A stretch of DNA of 62,219 nucleotides from Pseudomonadota bacterium (GTDB lineage: Bacteria > Pseudomonadota > Gammaproteobacteria > Burkholderiales > Thiobacillaceae). Positions within the stretch are counted from its first letter, which is position 1. Each line of letters starts with the position of its first letter. Positions 19,461-28,425 of this stretch are shown here, piece after piece. The notes beneath the pieces are model-generated. The model ran no database searches. It saw only the letters and a list, made by a program, of their open reading frames with translations, and was not told the DNA's origin. The stretch spans positions 1 through 62,219 of the forward strand of contig JAJXUA010000003.1 in NCBI GenBank assembly GCA_021783275.1. The letters are read 5' to 3'. Made by a program: the position numbers and the translations under genes.

Positions 19461-20768
19461 ATGTTCGCCGCTTTCTTCGCCCACCCGCTCGCCCGCAACC
19501 GCGATTTCCGCCTGCTGTTCTCGGCGCAGGTCATCTCGCTCGTCGGCAGCGGGGTGACGACGGTCGGGCTCGCGCTATTCGCGCACCAGCTGGTCGGCGG
19601 CGACTCGGCGGCGACCGTGATCGGCATCGCGCTGATGCTGCGCATCCTCGCGTTCCTGCTGTTTGCGCAGTTCGCCGGGGTGCTGGCGGACCGGGTCAAC
19701 CGCAAGCACCTGCTGATCGCGGCGGACCTGCTGCGCTTCGCCCTGTTGGCCTTGTTTCCGCTGATCGACAGGGTGTGGCAGGTCTATGCGATGATTTTTC
19801 TGATCAACGCGGCGACGGCGTTTTTCACGCCGACCTTCGACGCGACGATGCCGCAGGTCGCCGGGCGCGCGCACTACGTGCAGGCGCTGTCCCTATCCAG
19901 GGTGGCGGTCGATCTGGAGGCGATGGCCGCACCGCTGCTCGCCGGGTTGCTGTTCGCGTGGCTGGGGCTCGCGTGGTTGTTCTGGTTCGACGCAGCGAGT
20001 TATTTGCTGTCTGCCGCGCTGGTGCTGGCGAGCCATTTACGCCCCGTGGCCAAGGTGTCGCCCGTGCCGTCGCCAGCGCGGTCGCTCGCCGCCTTCGTGC
20101 GCGAACTCGGCGCCGGCGCGCGCGTGCTGCTGCGCGAAGCGGCGTTGCGGCGCGCGCTGATCCTGAGCTTCGTCGAAGCGACCGCCGGCGCGGCGGCGAT
20201 TGTCGCGACCGTGGTCTACGTGCGCGACGTACTGCATCTCGGCGAGTCCGCGTTCGTGTTCGCCATGGCCGCGGCCGGTGTCGGCTCGACCGTCGCCGCG
20301 CTGCTGCTCGGGCGCGCGACCGGACGCTATGAATCCGGCGCGGCGACGGTCACCCAGCTGCACGGCCTGCGCCACCGCTGGACCGAGCGCGCGTTAATCG
20401 TCGGCGGCTGCGTGCTCGGCGCGGCCTTGCTGCCGGGTATCCTACAACCGCCGCTGTGGCTGTTCGCGGCACTGTGGCTGCTGAACGGCGCGGGGCAGGC
20501 GCTGATCGCGATTCCCTCGGCCACACTGCTCGCCGAACACACCACCGAGGCCAACCGCGGCCGCGCCACCGCCGCATATTTCGCGCTCACCCACGCGTTC
20601 TGGCTCGTCACCTATCCGGCGATGGGTGTCGGCGCGAGCCAATTGGGTGTACCGCTGAGCTTCACTGTCGCGGGCGCGCTGTGCCTGCTGCTGACACTGG
20701 CGGTGTGGTGGACGCGCACGCCAGTGCAGGCGCATAGCCACGACGGGGCGAGGGATGCCCGCGCGTGA
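19461..20768 (+). CDS. MFS transporter
   Basis: 435 residues, about 12 hydrophobic helices, starting 8 bp after czcA, so co-transcribed. N terminus HPLARNRDFRLLFSAQVISLVGSGVTTVGLALFAHQL and loop DRVNRKHLLIAADLLRFALL (between helices 2 and 3) are typical of the MFS_3/enterobactin-exporter group. Substrate unknown; in this setting a metal-chelate or metallophore export role is possible but not shown. Confidence 0.85.
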   Translation: MFAAFFAHPLARNRDFRLLFSAQVISLVGSGVTTVGLALFAHQLVGGDSAATVIGIALMLRILAFLLFAQFAGVLADRVNRKHLLIAADLLRFALLALFPLIDRVWQVYAMIFLINAATAFFTPTFDATMPQVAGRAHYVQALSLSRVAVDLEAMAAPLLAGLLFAWLGLAWLFWFDAASYLLSAALVLASHLRPVAKVSPVPSPARSLAAFVRELGAGARVLLREAALRRALILSFVEATAGAAAIVATVVYVRDVLHLGESAFVFAMAAAGVGSTVAALLLGRATGRYESGAATVTQLHGLRHRWTERALIVGGCVLGAALLPGILQPPLWLFAALWLLNGAGQALIAIPSATLLAEHTTEANRGRATAAYFALTHAFWLVTYPAMGVGASQLGVPLSFTVAGALCLLLTLAVWWTRTPVQAHSHDGARDARA

Positions 20769-20881
20769 TGCCGCAAGTGAAACTCACCGTACCGCCGCCT
20801 GCGCGGCGAACCAGGAATTCAGGGGCATGCACCCAGCGTGCCCTGAATGCAGTGCCCTCAACCCACTTCAAAGGAAACCCC

Positions 20882-21118
20882 ATGAAAAAAACTCTTCCCC
20901 TGCTGCTGACTCTCTTCATCGCACCGGCCTTTGCCCACAGCGATCACGCGCACGACGACAGCGTGAGCAAGCCGCCCAAGCGCGCCGCGAGCGCGGCCAA
21001 ACCGGAACCGAAAGTCACGCCGCCCGCCGCCGTCAATAAAGCCGCCGTCAATAAAGCCAAGGCGGCAGCGGAAACGCCCGCTGAAACCACGCCTGCAAGT
21101 GACGCCAAACAGCCATGA
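20882..21118 (+). CDS. small exported His/Lys-Ala protein
   Basis: 78 residues from ATG 20882 with AAAGGAA upstream. Signal peptide MKKTLPLLLTLFIAPAFA, then HSDHAHDD as the mature N terminus, a possible metal site. The rest is low-complexity Ala/Lys/Pro with a duplicated AVNKA. Its stop overlaps the next ATG (ATGA at 21115-21118). No family recognised; likely a periplasmic metal-binding peptide working with the HupE-like protein. Confidence 0.6.
   Translation: MKKTLPLLLTLFIAPAFAHSDHAHDDSVSKPPKRAASAAKPEPKVTPPAAVNKAAVNKAKAAAETPAETTPASDAKQP
21026..21055. repeat. 15-bp tandem duplication in the small exported protein gene
   Basis: Two exact copies of GCCGCCGTCAATAAA, in frame, coding for AAVNK twice. 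Confidence 0.85.
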
Positions 21119-21813
21119 ACGAGCGGGCGATCAACTTCGCCCGTGCCCTGCTGCTGACCCTGCCCGCCGTGCTGTGGGCCGGGGCGGCAGCCGCGCACGG
21201 CGTAGCCGAGGGCGACAAGAGCTTTCTGCAAGCGGCGAGCGGGATGCAGCTGCTGCCGTATCTCTATCTCGGCGCCAAACACATGGTCACCGGCTACGAC
21301 CATCTGCTGTTCCTGTTCGGGGTGATTTTCTTTCTCTACCGGATGAAGGACATCGGGCTTTACGTCACGCTGTTCGCGGTCGGCCACAGCACCACCCTGC
21401 TGTTCGGCGTGCTCTCCGGCACCCACGTGAACCCGTATCTGATCGACGCGATCATCGGCCTGTCAGTCGTCTACAAGGCGTTCGACAACCTCGGCGGTTT
21501 CCAGCGCGTATTCGGCGTGCAGCCCGACACGCGCGCGGCGGTGCTGATCTTCGGCTTCTTCCACGGCTTTGGCCTCGCGACCAAATTGCAGGATTTTTCA
21601 CTCTCGCCCGACGGCCTGATTCCCAATATGCTGGCGTTCAACGTAGGCGTCGAAATCGGCCAGTTGCTCGCACTCGCCGCGATCCTGATCGCGATGAGTT
21701 TCTGGCGTCGTACGCAGGCCTTCACCCGCCAGGCCTTCGCCGCCAACGTGCTGTTGATGAGCGCCGGTTTCGTCCTCACGGGCTACCAGCTCACCGGCTA
21801 TTTCCAGACTTGA
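21115..21813 (+). CDS. HupE/UreJ-like metal permease
   Basis: 232 residues with a signal peptide (ALLLTLPAVLWAGAAAAHG) and about six membrane helices. Conserved His motifs of HupE/UreJ_2 are visible: GAKHMVTGYDHLLFLFG, LFAVGHSTTLL and FGFFHGFGLATKLQDF. Characterised HupE/UreJ proteins move nickel or cobalt for hydrogenase or urease; neither enzyme is in this window, so a nickel/cobalt or other metal role here is inferred. Overlaps the small exported gene upstream by 4 bp. Confidence 0.85.
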   Translation: MNERAINFARALLLTLPAVLWAGAAAAHGVAEGDKSFLQAASGMQLLPYLYLGAKHMVTGYDHLLFLFGVIFFLYRMKDIGLYVTLFAVGHSTTLLFGVLSGTHVNPYLIDAIIGLSVVYKAFDNLGGFQRVFGVQPDTRAAVLIFGFFHGFGLATKLQDFSLSPDGLIPNMLAFNVGVEIGQLLALAAILIAMSFWRRTQAFTRQAFAANVLLMSAGFVLTGYQLTGYFQT

Positions 21814-21836
21814 TGACCGGATTTGAAGGATCGACC

Positions 21837-22406
21837 ATGACCACGCATACGCTCCACGCCACCACCCCGCAACTACTCAAGGCCACCGCAGCAGCAGCAG
21901 TCATCGCCGCCGCTGTACTCGTCAGCGCCGTCCTGCCCGCCGAATATGGCATCGACCCGACCGGCATCGGCGGCGCGCTCGGCCTGACCGCGCTGCACGC
22001 CGCCAACATGCCCGCTGAAACCGATGTGCTGCTGCCCAAAGCGGGCGCAAATGCTGCTGCTGAGCCGGTCATCGCCTTCGACGTGCCGTATCGCAATGGC
22101 GAAATGACGCTGACGCTGGCACCCAGCGAAGGCGCGGAGATCAAAGCCAAAATGCTCGAAGGCGAATCGCTGGTGTTCAGCTGGACCAGCAGCGGCCCGG
22201 TCAGCTTCGACATGCACGGCGACCACATGGACGGCACCGACGCCTTCACCAGCTACTGGAAAGACCGTGACCAGACGGCAGCGCACGGCAGCCTCGTCGC
22301 GCCGTTCAAAGGCGCGCACGGCTGGTACTGGCACAACAAGGGCGCGACCCCGGTGACGGTGACGGTCAAGGCGAGCGGGTATTTCGAGGCGCTGTACCGG
22401 CCCTGA
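21837..22406 (+). CDS. membrane-anchored periplasmic protein of the HupE cluster
   Basis: 189 residues from the ATG at 21837, chosen for the GAAGGA site at 21823-21828. One N-terminal helix (ATAAAAVIAAAVLVSAVLPAEYG), then a periplasmic domain with VPYRNGEMTLTLAPSEGAEIKAKM and the His-rich SFDMHGDHMDG and HGWYWHNKG, resembling a cupredoxin-like strand pattern. Commonly annotated only as a transmembrane anchor protein. It follows HupE by 23 bp, so a periplasmic metal donor or acceptor is likely. Confidence 0.7.
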   Translation: MTTHTLHATTPQLLKATAAAAVIAAAVLVSAVLPAEYGIDPTGIGGALGLTALHAANMPAETDVLLPKAGANAAAEPVIAFDVPYRNGEMTLTLAPSEGAEIKAKMLEGESLVFSWTSSGPVSFDMHGDHMDGTDAFTSYWKDRDQTAAHGSLVAPFKGAHGWYWHNKGATPVTVTVKASGYFEALYRP

Positions 22407-22498
22407 GCCAATCCTGTGCCCATAGGCTCGGGTTTCGCATCCTGCGCACTCTTCGCAACACAGCGCGGCCCCACATGGGAACACAGCTGTGCATGCTT

Positions 22499-22530
22499 GA
22501 GTCGGACAGCAAATGTCCGGGGACTGACTC
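22499..22530. other. nested stem-loop in the gap after the HupE cluster
   Basis: Outer arms GAGTC (22499-22503) and GACTC (22526-22530) enclose inner arms GGACA (22504-22508) and TGTCC (22514-22518) with an asymmetric bulge. No T-run follows, so it is not a classical terminator. The rest of the 196-bp gap has no clear promoter. Confidence 0.4.
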
Positions 22531-22602
22531 CGCAGGCTGTCGTGTTATCGCGCTGAGGAAAACCCGGCTGCCCATCAATCGGGAGCTTTTGAGGAACATG
22601 TC

Positions 22603-22824
22603 ATGAATTTCATCGCCGAGTCGACCCTGGTGTGTCCGCGCTGCGGCCACGCCGAAACCCTCACCATGCCAACCGATCACTGTCTGTTTTTCCACGAATG
22701 TCCGGCGTGCAAAGCGCTGCTGCGCCCCCAACCCGGTGATTGCTGCGTGTTCTGCAGTTACGGCGATGTGGCGTGTCCGCCTATCCAGCTGCAAGGCAGC
22801 TGCTGCTCCACGGATAAAGGCTGA
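22603..22824 (+). CDS. GDCCVxC-domain cysteine-rich protein
   Basis: 73 residues with GAGGAA upstream. The signature GDCCVFCSYGDVACPPIQ is complete, preceded by CPRCGH and HECPACKALLRP, so two CxxC pairs plus the double-Cys motif. In this family the first motif cysteine is sometimes selenocysteine; here TGC codes are used. Such proteins often travel with mercury or other metal-resistance genes. Probably binds soft metals through thiols. Confidence 0.88.
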   Translation: MNFIAESTLVCPRCGHAETLTMPTDHCLFFHECPACKALLRPQPGDCCVFCSYGDVACPPIQLQGSCCSTDKG

Positions 22825-22979
22825 GGCAAGCAATCCGTAGCGTGCCCGAAGCACCCAATTCATATGGTGTTTCGCGCGACGCGCGAGTCCTCGCCATGTT
22901 GAAACGCGACAGCAAATCGCTCACGGCGCGTTTCGTGATGAAATAGCCGTCCGTCCAACCCTGTCCGCAGGCAGAGTCC

Positions 22980-24263
22980 ATGCCCGAACCCGATCACTCT
23001 GTCGCCAAAACCGTCGCAGCGCTCTGGCATATCGAATCGGCCCGGGTGGTGGCGCATGTGGCGCGCATCACCCGCGATCTCGGGCGGGCTGAAGAATTTG
23101 CCCAGGATGCCCTGCTGGCCGCGCTGGAACACTGGCCGCAGGACGGCATTCCCGACAAGCCGGGTGCCTGGCTGATGACCACGGCCAGGCATCGTGCGCT
23201 CGATCACGTGCGTCACCAGGCACAGGCCGCACCCAAGCATGTTGAACTCGCCACCGAGCTCGACACCCAGCATGCGCTTCGCGCGCAGGATTTCAGCGCC
23301 ATGGTGGACGACGCGCTGGATGACGATATCGGCGACGATCTGCTGCGGCTGGTGTTTACCGCCTGCCATCCTGTGTTGTCTCCCGACGCACGCGCTGCCT
23401 TGACCCTGAAGGTGGTTGGTGGTCTGACGACCGACGAAATCGCCCGCGCCTATCTCAAACCCGAGCCCACCATCGCCCAGCGTATCGTGCGCGCCAAACG
23501 CACCCTGGCGGAAGCCCGCGTGCCGTACGAAGTCCCGCGCGGCGCCGAACTGGCCGCCCGCCTCGTATCGGTGCTGGAGGTGATCTACCTGATTTTCAAC
23601 GAAGGCTATGCCGCCACCGCAGGCGAAGACTGGATGCGTCCGGCGCTGTGCGAAGAAGCCCTGCGGCTGGGCCGGGTGCTGGCCGAACTGATGCCGCAGG
23701 AGGCCGAAGTCCACGGTCTGGCCGCGCTGATGGAAATCCAGGCATCACGCCTCGCCGCGCGGGTCGATGCCACGGGCGATCCCATCCTGTTGCTGGATCA
23801 GGATCGCAGCCGCTGGGACCCTTTATTGATTCGTCGCGGGCTGGCTGCTCTGGCGCGTGCGCAGAGCCTGCCCGGCGCGCCGGGCCCCACCACGCTGCAA
23901 GCCGCCATCGCCGCCTGCCATGCCCGTGCCGCGACCGCGGCCGAAACCGACTGGCCGCGTATTGCCGCGCTGTACCAGACCCTCGCGCAAACCGCGCCGT
24001 CGCCGGTGGTGACACTTAATCGTGCCGTGGCAGTCAGCATGGCTTTCGGCCCGGCCGCCGGGCTGGAACTGGTCGATACCCTGTTGAACGAACCCGTACT
24101 GGAACACTATCACCTGCTGCCCAGCGTGCGGGGCGACCTGCTGGCCAAGCTTGACCGCCGGGATGAAGCGCGCACTGAATTCGAGCGTGCCGCCACCCTG
24201 ACCCGCAACGCGCGCGAACGCGCCCTGCTGCTGGCGCGTGCCAGCCAGCTGGCGGTCAGATAG
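22980..24263 (+). CDS. ECF42-type sigma factor with C-terminal TPR-like extension
   Basis: 427 residues. Sigma region 2 is seen in RVVAHVARITRDLGRAEEFAQDALLAALEHWP with GIPDKPGAWLMTTARHRALDHVRH; region 4 in ALTLKVVGGLTTDEIARAYLKPEPTIAQRIVRAKRTL. A long helical tail (about residue 190-427, DUF6596 type) contains EVIYLIFNEGY, LLLDQDRSRWDP, LNRAVA and HLLPSVRGDLLAKLDRRDEARTEFERA, tetratricopeptide-like. Factors of this class have no anti-sigma gene and usually sit beside DGPF genes; here those lie 17-20 kb away under promoters of the expected type. No matching promoter was found in front of this gene itself. The 155-bp gap before it shows nothing else. Confidence 0.92.
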   Translation: MPEPDHSVAKTVAALWHIESARVVAHVARITRDLGRAEEFAQDALLAALEHWPQDGIPDKPGAWLMTTARHRALDHVRHQAQAAPKHVELATELDTQHALRAQDFSAMVDDALDDDIGDDLLRLVFTACHPVLSPDARAALTLKVVGGLTTDEIARAYLKPEPTIAQRIVRAKRTLAEARVPYEVPRGAELAARLVSVLEVIYLIFNEGYAATAGEDWMRPALCEEALRLGRVLAELMPQEAEVHGLAALMEIQASRLAARVDATGDPILLLDQDRSRWDPLLIRRGLAALARAQSLPGAPGPTTLQAAIAACHARAATAAETDWPRIAALYQTLAQTAPSPVVTLNRAVAVSMAFGPAAGLELVDTLLNEPVLEHYHLLPSVRGDLLAKLDRRDEARTEFERAATLTRNARERALLLARASQLAVR

Positions 24264-24285
24264 TGCTATGGGATCAAACTAGATA

Positions 24286-24375
24286 TGGCGGAGAAGGCGG
24301 GATTCGAACCCGCGTTAGGAATTAACCTAAACACGCTTTCCAGGCGTGCGACTTAAACCACTCATCCACCTCTCC
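24286..24375 (-). tRNA. tRNA-Ser (GGA)
   Basis: Minus strand, 90 nt including encoded CCA. Acceptor GGAGAGG pairs with CTTCTCC, discriminator G, then CCA. Anticodon stem CACGC/GCGTG encloses the loop CTGGAAA, giving anticodon GGA. A long variable arm (TAGGTTAATTCCTA) marks class II, and the T loop reads GGGTTCGAATCCC. It lies between the ECF gene and grpE on the opposite strand; no integrase or duplicated 3' end is seen nearby. Confidence 0.96.
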
Positions 24376-24469
24376 GGGAGCGGCGCATCATACCGGAAGC
24401 CCCCTGACGCGGCAAACCACGGCGCATCCGGCCCAGTCAGCCGTTCACGCGAAAAATCTGCGCCCAGGG

Positions 24470-24497
24470 CTTGAAAGCCTGCATCCTGCCCCCATGT
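24470..24497 (+). promoter_or_regulatory. sigma-32 heat-shock promoter of grpE
   Basis: CTTGAAA at 24470-24476, 13 bases, CCCCATGT at 24490-24497. This fits the RpoH consensus (CTTGAAA, 11-16 bp, CCCCATnT) at every fixed base. The ATG of grpE is 27 bp downstream. Confidence 0.88.
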
Positions 24498-24524
24498 CCA
24501 CGCGAGTGAAAATGAGGAGCCCCC

Positions 24525-25064
24525 ATGCAGGACGAACAGCAAATCGCCCCCAATCCGGATGAAAGCCAACCGGTCGAGCCCGCCCACGAAGTTGAAATCA
24601 TGCCCAGCCTCGAGCAGTCGCTCAAAGCCGCCGAGCTTCAGGCGGCCGAACACCACGACGCCTGGCTGCGCGCCAAGGCCGAAACCGAAAATCTGCGCCG
24701 CCGTGCCGCCGAAGATGCCGACAAGGCGCGCAAGTACGCCATCGAAAGCTTTGCCAGCGAGCTGCTGGCGGTGAAAGACAGCCTGGAAGCCGCACTCGCA
24801 GATGCCGAACCGAGTATCGACACGCTGAAAAACGGCGTTGAGCTGACTCTGAAACAACTGGCTTCGGCGTTTGAAAAACACAAGCTGCTCGACATTGCAC
24901 CGCTGGGTGAAAAATTCGACCCGCACCTGCATCAGGCCATCAGTATGGTCGAGTCCGACCAGCCCGCGAATACCGTGGTGACCGTGCTGCAAAAAGGCTA
25001 TCGCCTGCATGAACGCACCCTGCGCCCGGCACTGGTGATGGTCGCCAAGGCGCAAGACGCCTGA
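24525..25064 (+). CDS. grpE: nucleotide exchange factor GrpE
   Basis: 179 residues; GAGGAG precedes the ATG. A disordered acidic N terminus, then the long coiled coil ([44 protein letters not shown]), then [16 protein letters not shown] and the C-terminal beta domain with [17 protein letters not shown] and [21 protein letters not shown], all family hallmarks. It promotes ADP release from DnaK. Own heat-shock promoter and 87 bp before dnaK with a second one. Confidence 0.97.
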   Translation: MQDEQQIAPNPDESQPVEPAHEVEIMPSLEQSLKAAELQAAEHHDAWLRAKAETENLRRRAAEDADKARKYAIESFASELLAVKDSLEAALADAEPSIDTLKNGVELTLKQLASAFEKHKLLDIAPLGEKFDPHLHQAISMVESDQPANTVVTVLQKGYRLHERTLRPALVMVAKAQDA

Positions 25065-25087
25065 TAGTCCGGCGGAAGGCGGTTCGG

Positions 25088-25115
25088 CTTGAAATCCGGC
25101 TCCCCTCCCCCATAT
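25088..25115 (+). promoter_or_regulatory. sigma-32 heat-shock promoter of dnaK
   Basis: CTTGAAA at 25088-25094, 13 bases, CCCCATAT at 25108-25115. Both elements and the spacer length are the same as in the grpE promoter. The ATG of dnaK is 36 bp downstream. Confidence 0.88.
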
Positions 25116-25151
25116 ACGATTTAATTCAACCTCTTGTAGAAGGAAAACATC

Positions 25152-27071
25152 ATGGGACGCATCATCGGCATCGACCTCGGCACCACCAACTCCTGCGTGG
25201 CAGTGATGGAAAACGGGGTTCCCAAGGTCATCGAAAACGCGGAGGGCGCGCGTACGACGCCGTCCATCGTCGCCTACACCGAAGACGGTGAAATCCTGGT
25301 CGGCGCGCCGGCCAAGCGCCAGGCGGTCACAAACCCCAAGAACACGCTGTACGCGGTCAAGCGCTTGATCGGCCGTCGCTTCGAAGAAAAAGAAGTGCAG
25401 AAGGACATCGGCCTGATGCCGTACAAGATCGTCAAAGCCGACAACGGCGACGCCTGGGTCGAAGTGCGCGACAAGAAAATGGCCGCGCAACAGGTGTCGG
25501 CCGAGACGCTGCGCAAGATGAAGAAAACCGCTGAGGATTACCTCGGCGAAGAAGTCACCGAAGCGGTCATCACCGTGCCGGCCTACTTCAACGACAGCCA
25601 GCGTCAGGCGACCAAGGACGCCGGGCGCATCGCCGGTCTCGATGTGAAACGCATCATCAACGAGCCGACGGCGGCGGCGTTGGCGTTCGGCATGGACAAG
25701 AAAGAAGGCGACCGCAAGATCGCGGTGTACGACTTGGGCGGCGGCACGTTCGATATTTCGATCATCGAAATTGCCGACCTCGACGGCGAGCACCAGTTCG
25801 AAGTGCTCTCGACCAACGGCGACACCTTCCTCGGTGGCGAAGACTTTGACCAGCGCCTGATCGACTACATCGCGGAAGAATTCAAGAAGGAGCAAGGCGT
25901 CGATCTGAAGAAAGACGTGCTGGCCCTCCAGCGCCTGAAGGAAGCCGCCGAAAAAGCCAAGATCGAGCTGTCGTCCGCGCAGCAGACCGAAGTCAACCTG
26001 CCGTACATCACGGCGGACGCGTCCGGGCCGAAGCATCTGGCGGTCAAAATCACCCGCGCCAAGTTCGAGTCGCTGGTCGAAGAGCTGATCGCGCGCACCA
26101 TCGCGCCGTGCAAGATGGCGTTGAAAGACGCCAATTTGACCACTTCGCAGATCGACGACGTGATCCTCGTCGGCGGCCAGACGCGCATGCCCAAGGTGAT
26201 GGACGCGGTGAAGGAATTCTTCGGCAAAGACCCGCGCCGTGACGTCAACCCCGACGAAGCCGTCGCGGTCGGCGCAGCGATTCAGGGCGGCGTGCTGAAG
26301 GGCGACGTGACCGACGTGCTGCTGTTGGACGTGACGCCTTTGAGTCTCGGCATCGAGACGCTCGGCGGCGTGATGACCAAGCTCATCCCGAAGAACACGA
26401 CGATCCCGACCAAGGCGTCGCAAACCTTCTCGACGGCAGACGACAACCAGAGCGCTGTCACCGTGCACGTATTGCAGGGCGAGCGCGAAGTCGCGTCGGG
26501 CAACAAGAGCCTGGGGCAATTCAACCTCGGCGACATCCCGCCCGCGCCGCGCGGCATGCCGCAGATCGAAGTCACTTTCGACATCGACGCCAACGGCATC
26601 CTGCACGTCTCAGCCAAGGACAAGGCGACCGGCAAGGAAAACACCATCCGCATTCAAGCCAGCTCGGGTTTGAGTGAAGAAGAAATCCAGCGCATGGTGA
26701 AAGACGCCGAAGCCAACGCCGCCGACGACAAGAAAGCGGTTGAACTCGCGACCGCGCGCAACAGCGCCGACGGCATGATCCACTCGGTCAAGAAAACCCT
26801 GGCCGAGCACGGCGACAAGGTCAGCGCGGAAGAAAAAGCCGCGATCGAGACCGCGTTGAAAGAGTGCGAAGAGGCGGTTCGCGAAGGCGACAAGGACACG
26901 ATCGAAGCCAAGACCACCGCGCTCGCGACCGCCAGCCACAAGCTCTCCGAACAGATGTACAAGGACGAGCAGGCGAAGAACGGCGGCGCGCAGGCCGACG
27001 GCGACGCGGGTGCGAAAGCAGCCGACGACAACGTGGTGGACGCCGAGTTTGAAGAGGTGAATGACAAGTAA
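25152..27071 (+). CDS. dnaK: chaperone DnaK (Hsp70)
   Basis: 639 residues, full length. ATPase domain with [13 protein letters not shown] at the N terminus, [15 protein letters not shown], and [12 protein letters not shown]; linker [19 protein letters not shown]; substrate domain and helical lid; C terminus [13 protein letters not shown], which is the usual end with the EEV(N/K)DK motif. Ribosome site AGAAGGA at 25137-25143. Acts with GrpE and DnaJ in heat-shock protein folding. Confidence 0.98.
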   Translation: MGRIIGIDLGTTNSCVAVMENGVPKVIENAEGARTTPSIVAYTEDGEILVGAPAKRQAVTNPKNTLYAVKRLIGRRFEEKEVQKDIGLMPYKIVKADNGDAWVEVRDKKMAAQQVSAETLRKMKKTAEDYLGEEVTEAVITVPAYFNDSQRQATKDAGRIAGLDVKRIINEPTAAALAFGMDKKEGDRKIAVYDLGGGTFDISIIEIADLDGEHQFEVLSTNGDTFLGGEDFDQRLIDYIAEEFKKEQGVDLKKDVLALQRLKEAAEKAKIELSSAQQTEVNLPYITADASGPKHLAVKITRAKFESLVEELIARTIAPCKMALKDANLTTSQIDDVILVGGQTRMPKVMDAVKEFFGKDPRRDVNPDEAVAVGAAIQGGVLKGDVTDVLLLDVTPLSLGIETLGGVMTKLIPKNTTIPTKASQTFSTADDNQSAVTVHVLQGEREVASGNKSLGQFNLGDIPPAPRGMPQIEVTFDIDANGILHVSAKDKATGKENTIRIQASSGLSEEEIQRMVKDAEANAADDKKAVELATARNSADGMIHSVKKTLAEHGDKVSAEEKAAIETALKECEEAVREGDKDTIEAKTTALATASHKLSEQMYKDEQAKNGGAQADGDAGAKAADDNVVDAEFEEVNDK

Positions 27072-27089
27072 TCCTGGGGTCAGAGGTCG

Positions 27090-27170
27090 GGATTCAGGGG
27101 TCAGGGGGAGTCGCGTATTGCGCGGCTTTCCCTTTTTCCGCTGACCTGTGCCCACTTTTCCCCTGAATCC
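27090..27170. repeat. inverted repeat between dnaK and dnaJ
   Basis: Perfect 11-bp arms GGATTCAGGGG (27090-27100) and CCCCTGAATCC (27160-27170), extendable to about 16 pairs with wobbles. The GGATTCAGGGGTCAGG theme recurs in part (GAATCCTGACCCC at 27179-27191). It forms a long hairpin in the dnaK-dnaJ leader and looks like a mobile-type intergenic repeat. It might set the lower DnaJ level relative to DnaK. Confidence 0.7.
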
Positions 27171-27195
27171 TGATCACTGAATCCTGACCCCTACC

Positions 27196-28305
27196 ATGTC
27201 CAAACGCGACTATTACGAAGTCCTCGGTCTTGCCAGGAACGCTTCCGACGAAGAAATCAAAAAGGCTTACCGCAAGCTGGCGATGAAGCACCATCCTGAC
27301 CGCAATCCTGACAACAAGGATGCGGAAGAGAAATTCAAGGAAGCCAAGCTCGCTTACGAAATCCTGTCGGACTCCGATAAACGCGCGACCTATGATCAGT
27401 TCGGCCATGCCGGAATCGATCAGCAAGCCGGCATGGGAGGCGGTGGTGGTGGCGGATTTGGGGATGCCTTCTCGGATATTTTTGGCGACATCTTCGGGGG
27501 CGGCGGTGGTAACCGTCGCGACCGCGTCTATCGTGGTGCCGACCTGCGCTACAACCTGGAAATCAGCCTCGAAGAAGCCGCACGCGGAACCGAAACCAAG
27601 ATCCGTGTCCCCACGCTGGAAGAATGCGACACCTGCCACGGCAGCGGGGCCAAGCCCGGCACCACCCCCACCACCTGCACCACCTGTGGCGGTCATGGTC
27701 AGGTACGCATCCAGCAGGGCTTTTTCTCAGTGCAACAAACCTGCCCGCGTTGCGGCGGCAGCGGCAAGATGGTGTCCGACCCCTGTACCACCTGTCATGG
27801 CGAAGGCCGCATCAAAAAGCACAAAACCCTGTCGGTGAAGATTCCGGCCGGGGTGGATACCGGTGATCGCATCCGCCTGGGGGGCGAAGGCGAGGCGGGC
27901 GTCAATGGCGGCCCGAGCGGGGATTTGTATGTCGTCATCCATTTGAAGGAACACAGCGTCTTCAAACGCGATGGGGACGACCTGCATTGCGAAATGCCGA
28001 TCAGCTTTGCCACCGCCGCACTGGGCGGCGAAGTCGAAATTCCCACGCTGGAAGGCCATGCCAAAATCAAGATTCCAGCCGAAACCCAAACCGGAAAAGT
28101 GTTTCGCTTGCGGGGCAAGGGCATCAAAGGTGTGCGCAGCCAGGCGCCGGGTGACCTGATGTGTCACATCCAGCTGGAAACGCCCGTCAACCTGTCGGAA
28201 CGTCAGCGCGAACTGCTGCGCGAATTTGACGACCTGGCCGCAGGCCGCAACAACAACCCGCGCGCGCAATCCTTCCTCGACAAGGTCAAATCGTTTTTCG
28301 GATAA
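27196..28305 (+). CDS. dnaJ: co-chaperone DnaJ (Hsp40)
   Basis: 369 residues. J domain with [27 protein letters not shown] and the HPD triad ([11 protein letters not shown]), Gly/Phe-rich linker, then four zinc motifs [24 protein letters not shown] and CTTCHGEG, and the C-terminal substrate domain ([28 protein letters not shown]). It stimulates DnaK ATPase. No sigma-32 promoter is seen directly upstream, so it is probably read from the dnaK promoter through the repeat. Confidence 0.98.
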   Translation: MSKRDYYEVLGLARNASDEEIKKAYRKLAMKHHPDRNPDNKDAEEKFKEAKLAYEILSDSDKRATYDQFGHAGIDQQAGMGGGGGGGFGDAFSDIFGDIFGGGGGNRRDRVYRGADLRYNLEISLEEAARGTETKIRVPTLEECDTCHGSGAKPGTTPTTCTTCGGHGQVRIQQGFFSVQQTCPRCGGSGKMVSDPCTTCHGEGRIKKHKTLSVKIPAGVDTGDRIRLGGEGEAGVNGGPSGDLYVVIHLKEHSVFKRDGDDLHCEMPISFATAALGGEVEIPTLEGHAKIKIPAETQTGKVFRLRGKGIKGVRSQAPGDLMCHIQLETPVNLSERQRELLREFDDLAAGRNNNPRAQSFLDKVKSFFG

Positions 28306-28323
28306 CCCGGTCCCCGTAGGCTA

Positions 28324-28360
28324 CTGTCTGACATGCAGACAGGCTGCCGGCTTACGGCAG
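28324..28360. terminator. two adjacent hairpins after dnaJ
   Basis: Arms CTGTCTG/CAGACAG (28324-28330, 28336-28342) and CTGCCG/CGGCAG (28344-28349, 28355-28360), each with a 5-base loop, 18 bp past the dnaJ stop. No T-run follows, so Rho-dependent ending or mRNA 3'-end protection is more likely than intrinsic termination. Confidence 0.55.
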
Positions 28361-28425
28361 AGGACAGGGGCGTTTCGGGATAATGCGGACTACCCGGGTC
28401 GTCCCCGTTCCGTGAGACCCTGAAA

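Noticed and set aside
24286-24375. tRNA-Ser as a phage or island attachment site
   Set aside because: No integrase and no duplicated tRNA 3' end was found in the window.
24327-26606. 759-residue open frame opposite grpE and dnaK
   Set aside because: Long because of high GC and codon bias; reads as a mirror of chaperone genes, with no family motif and no ribosome site.
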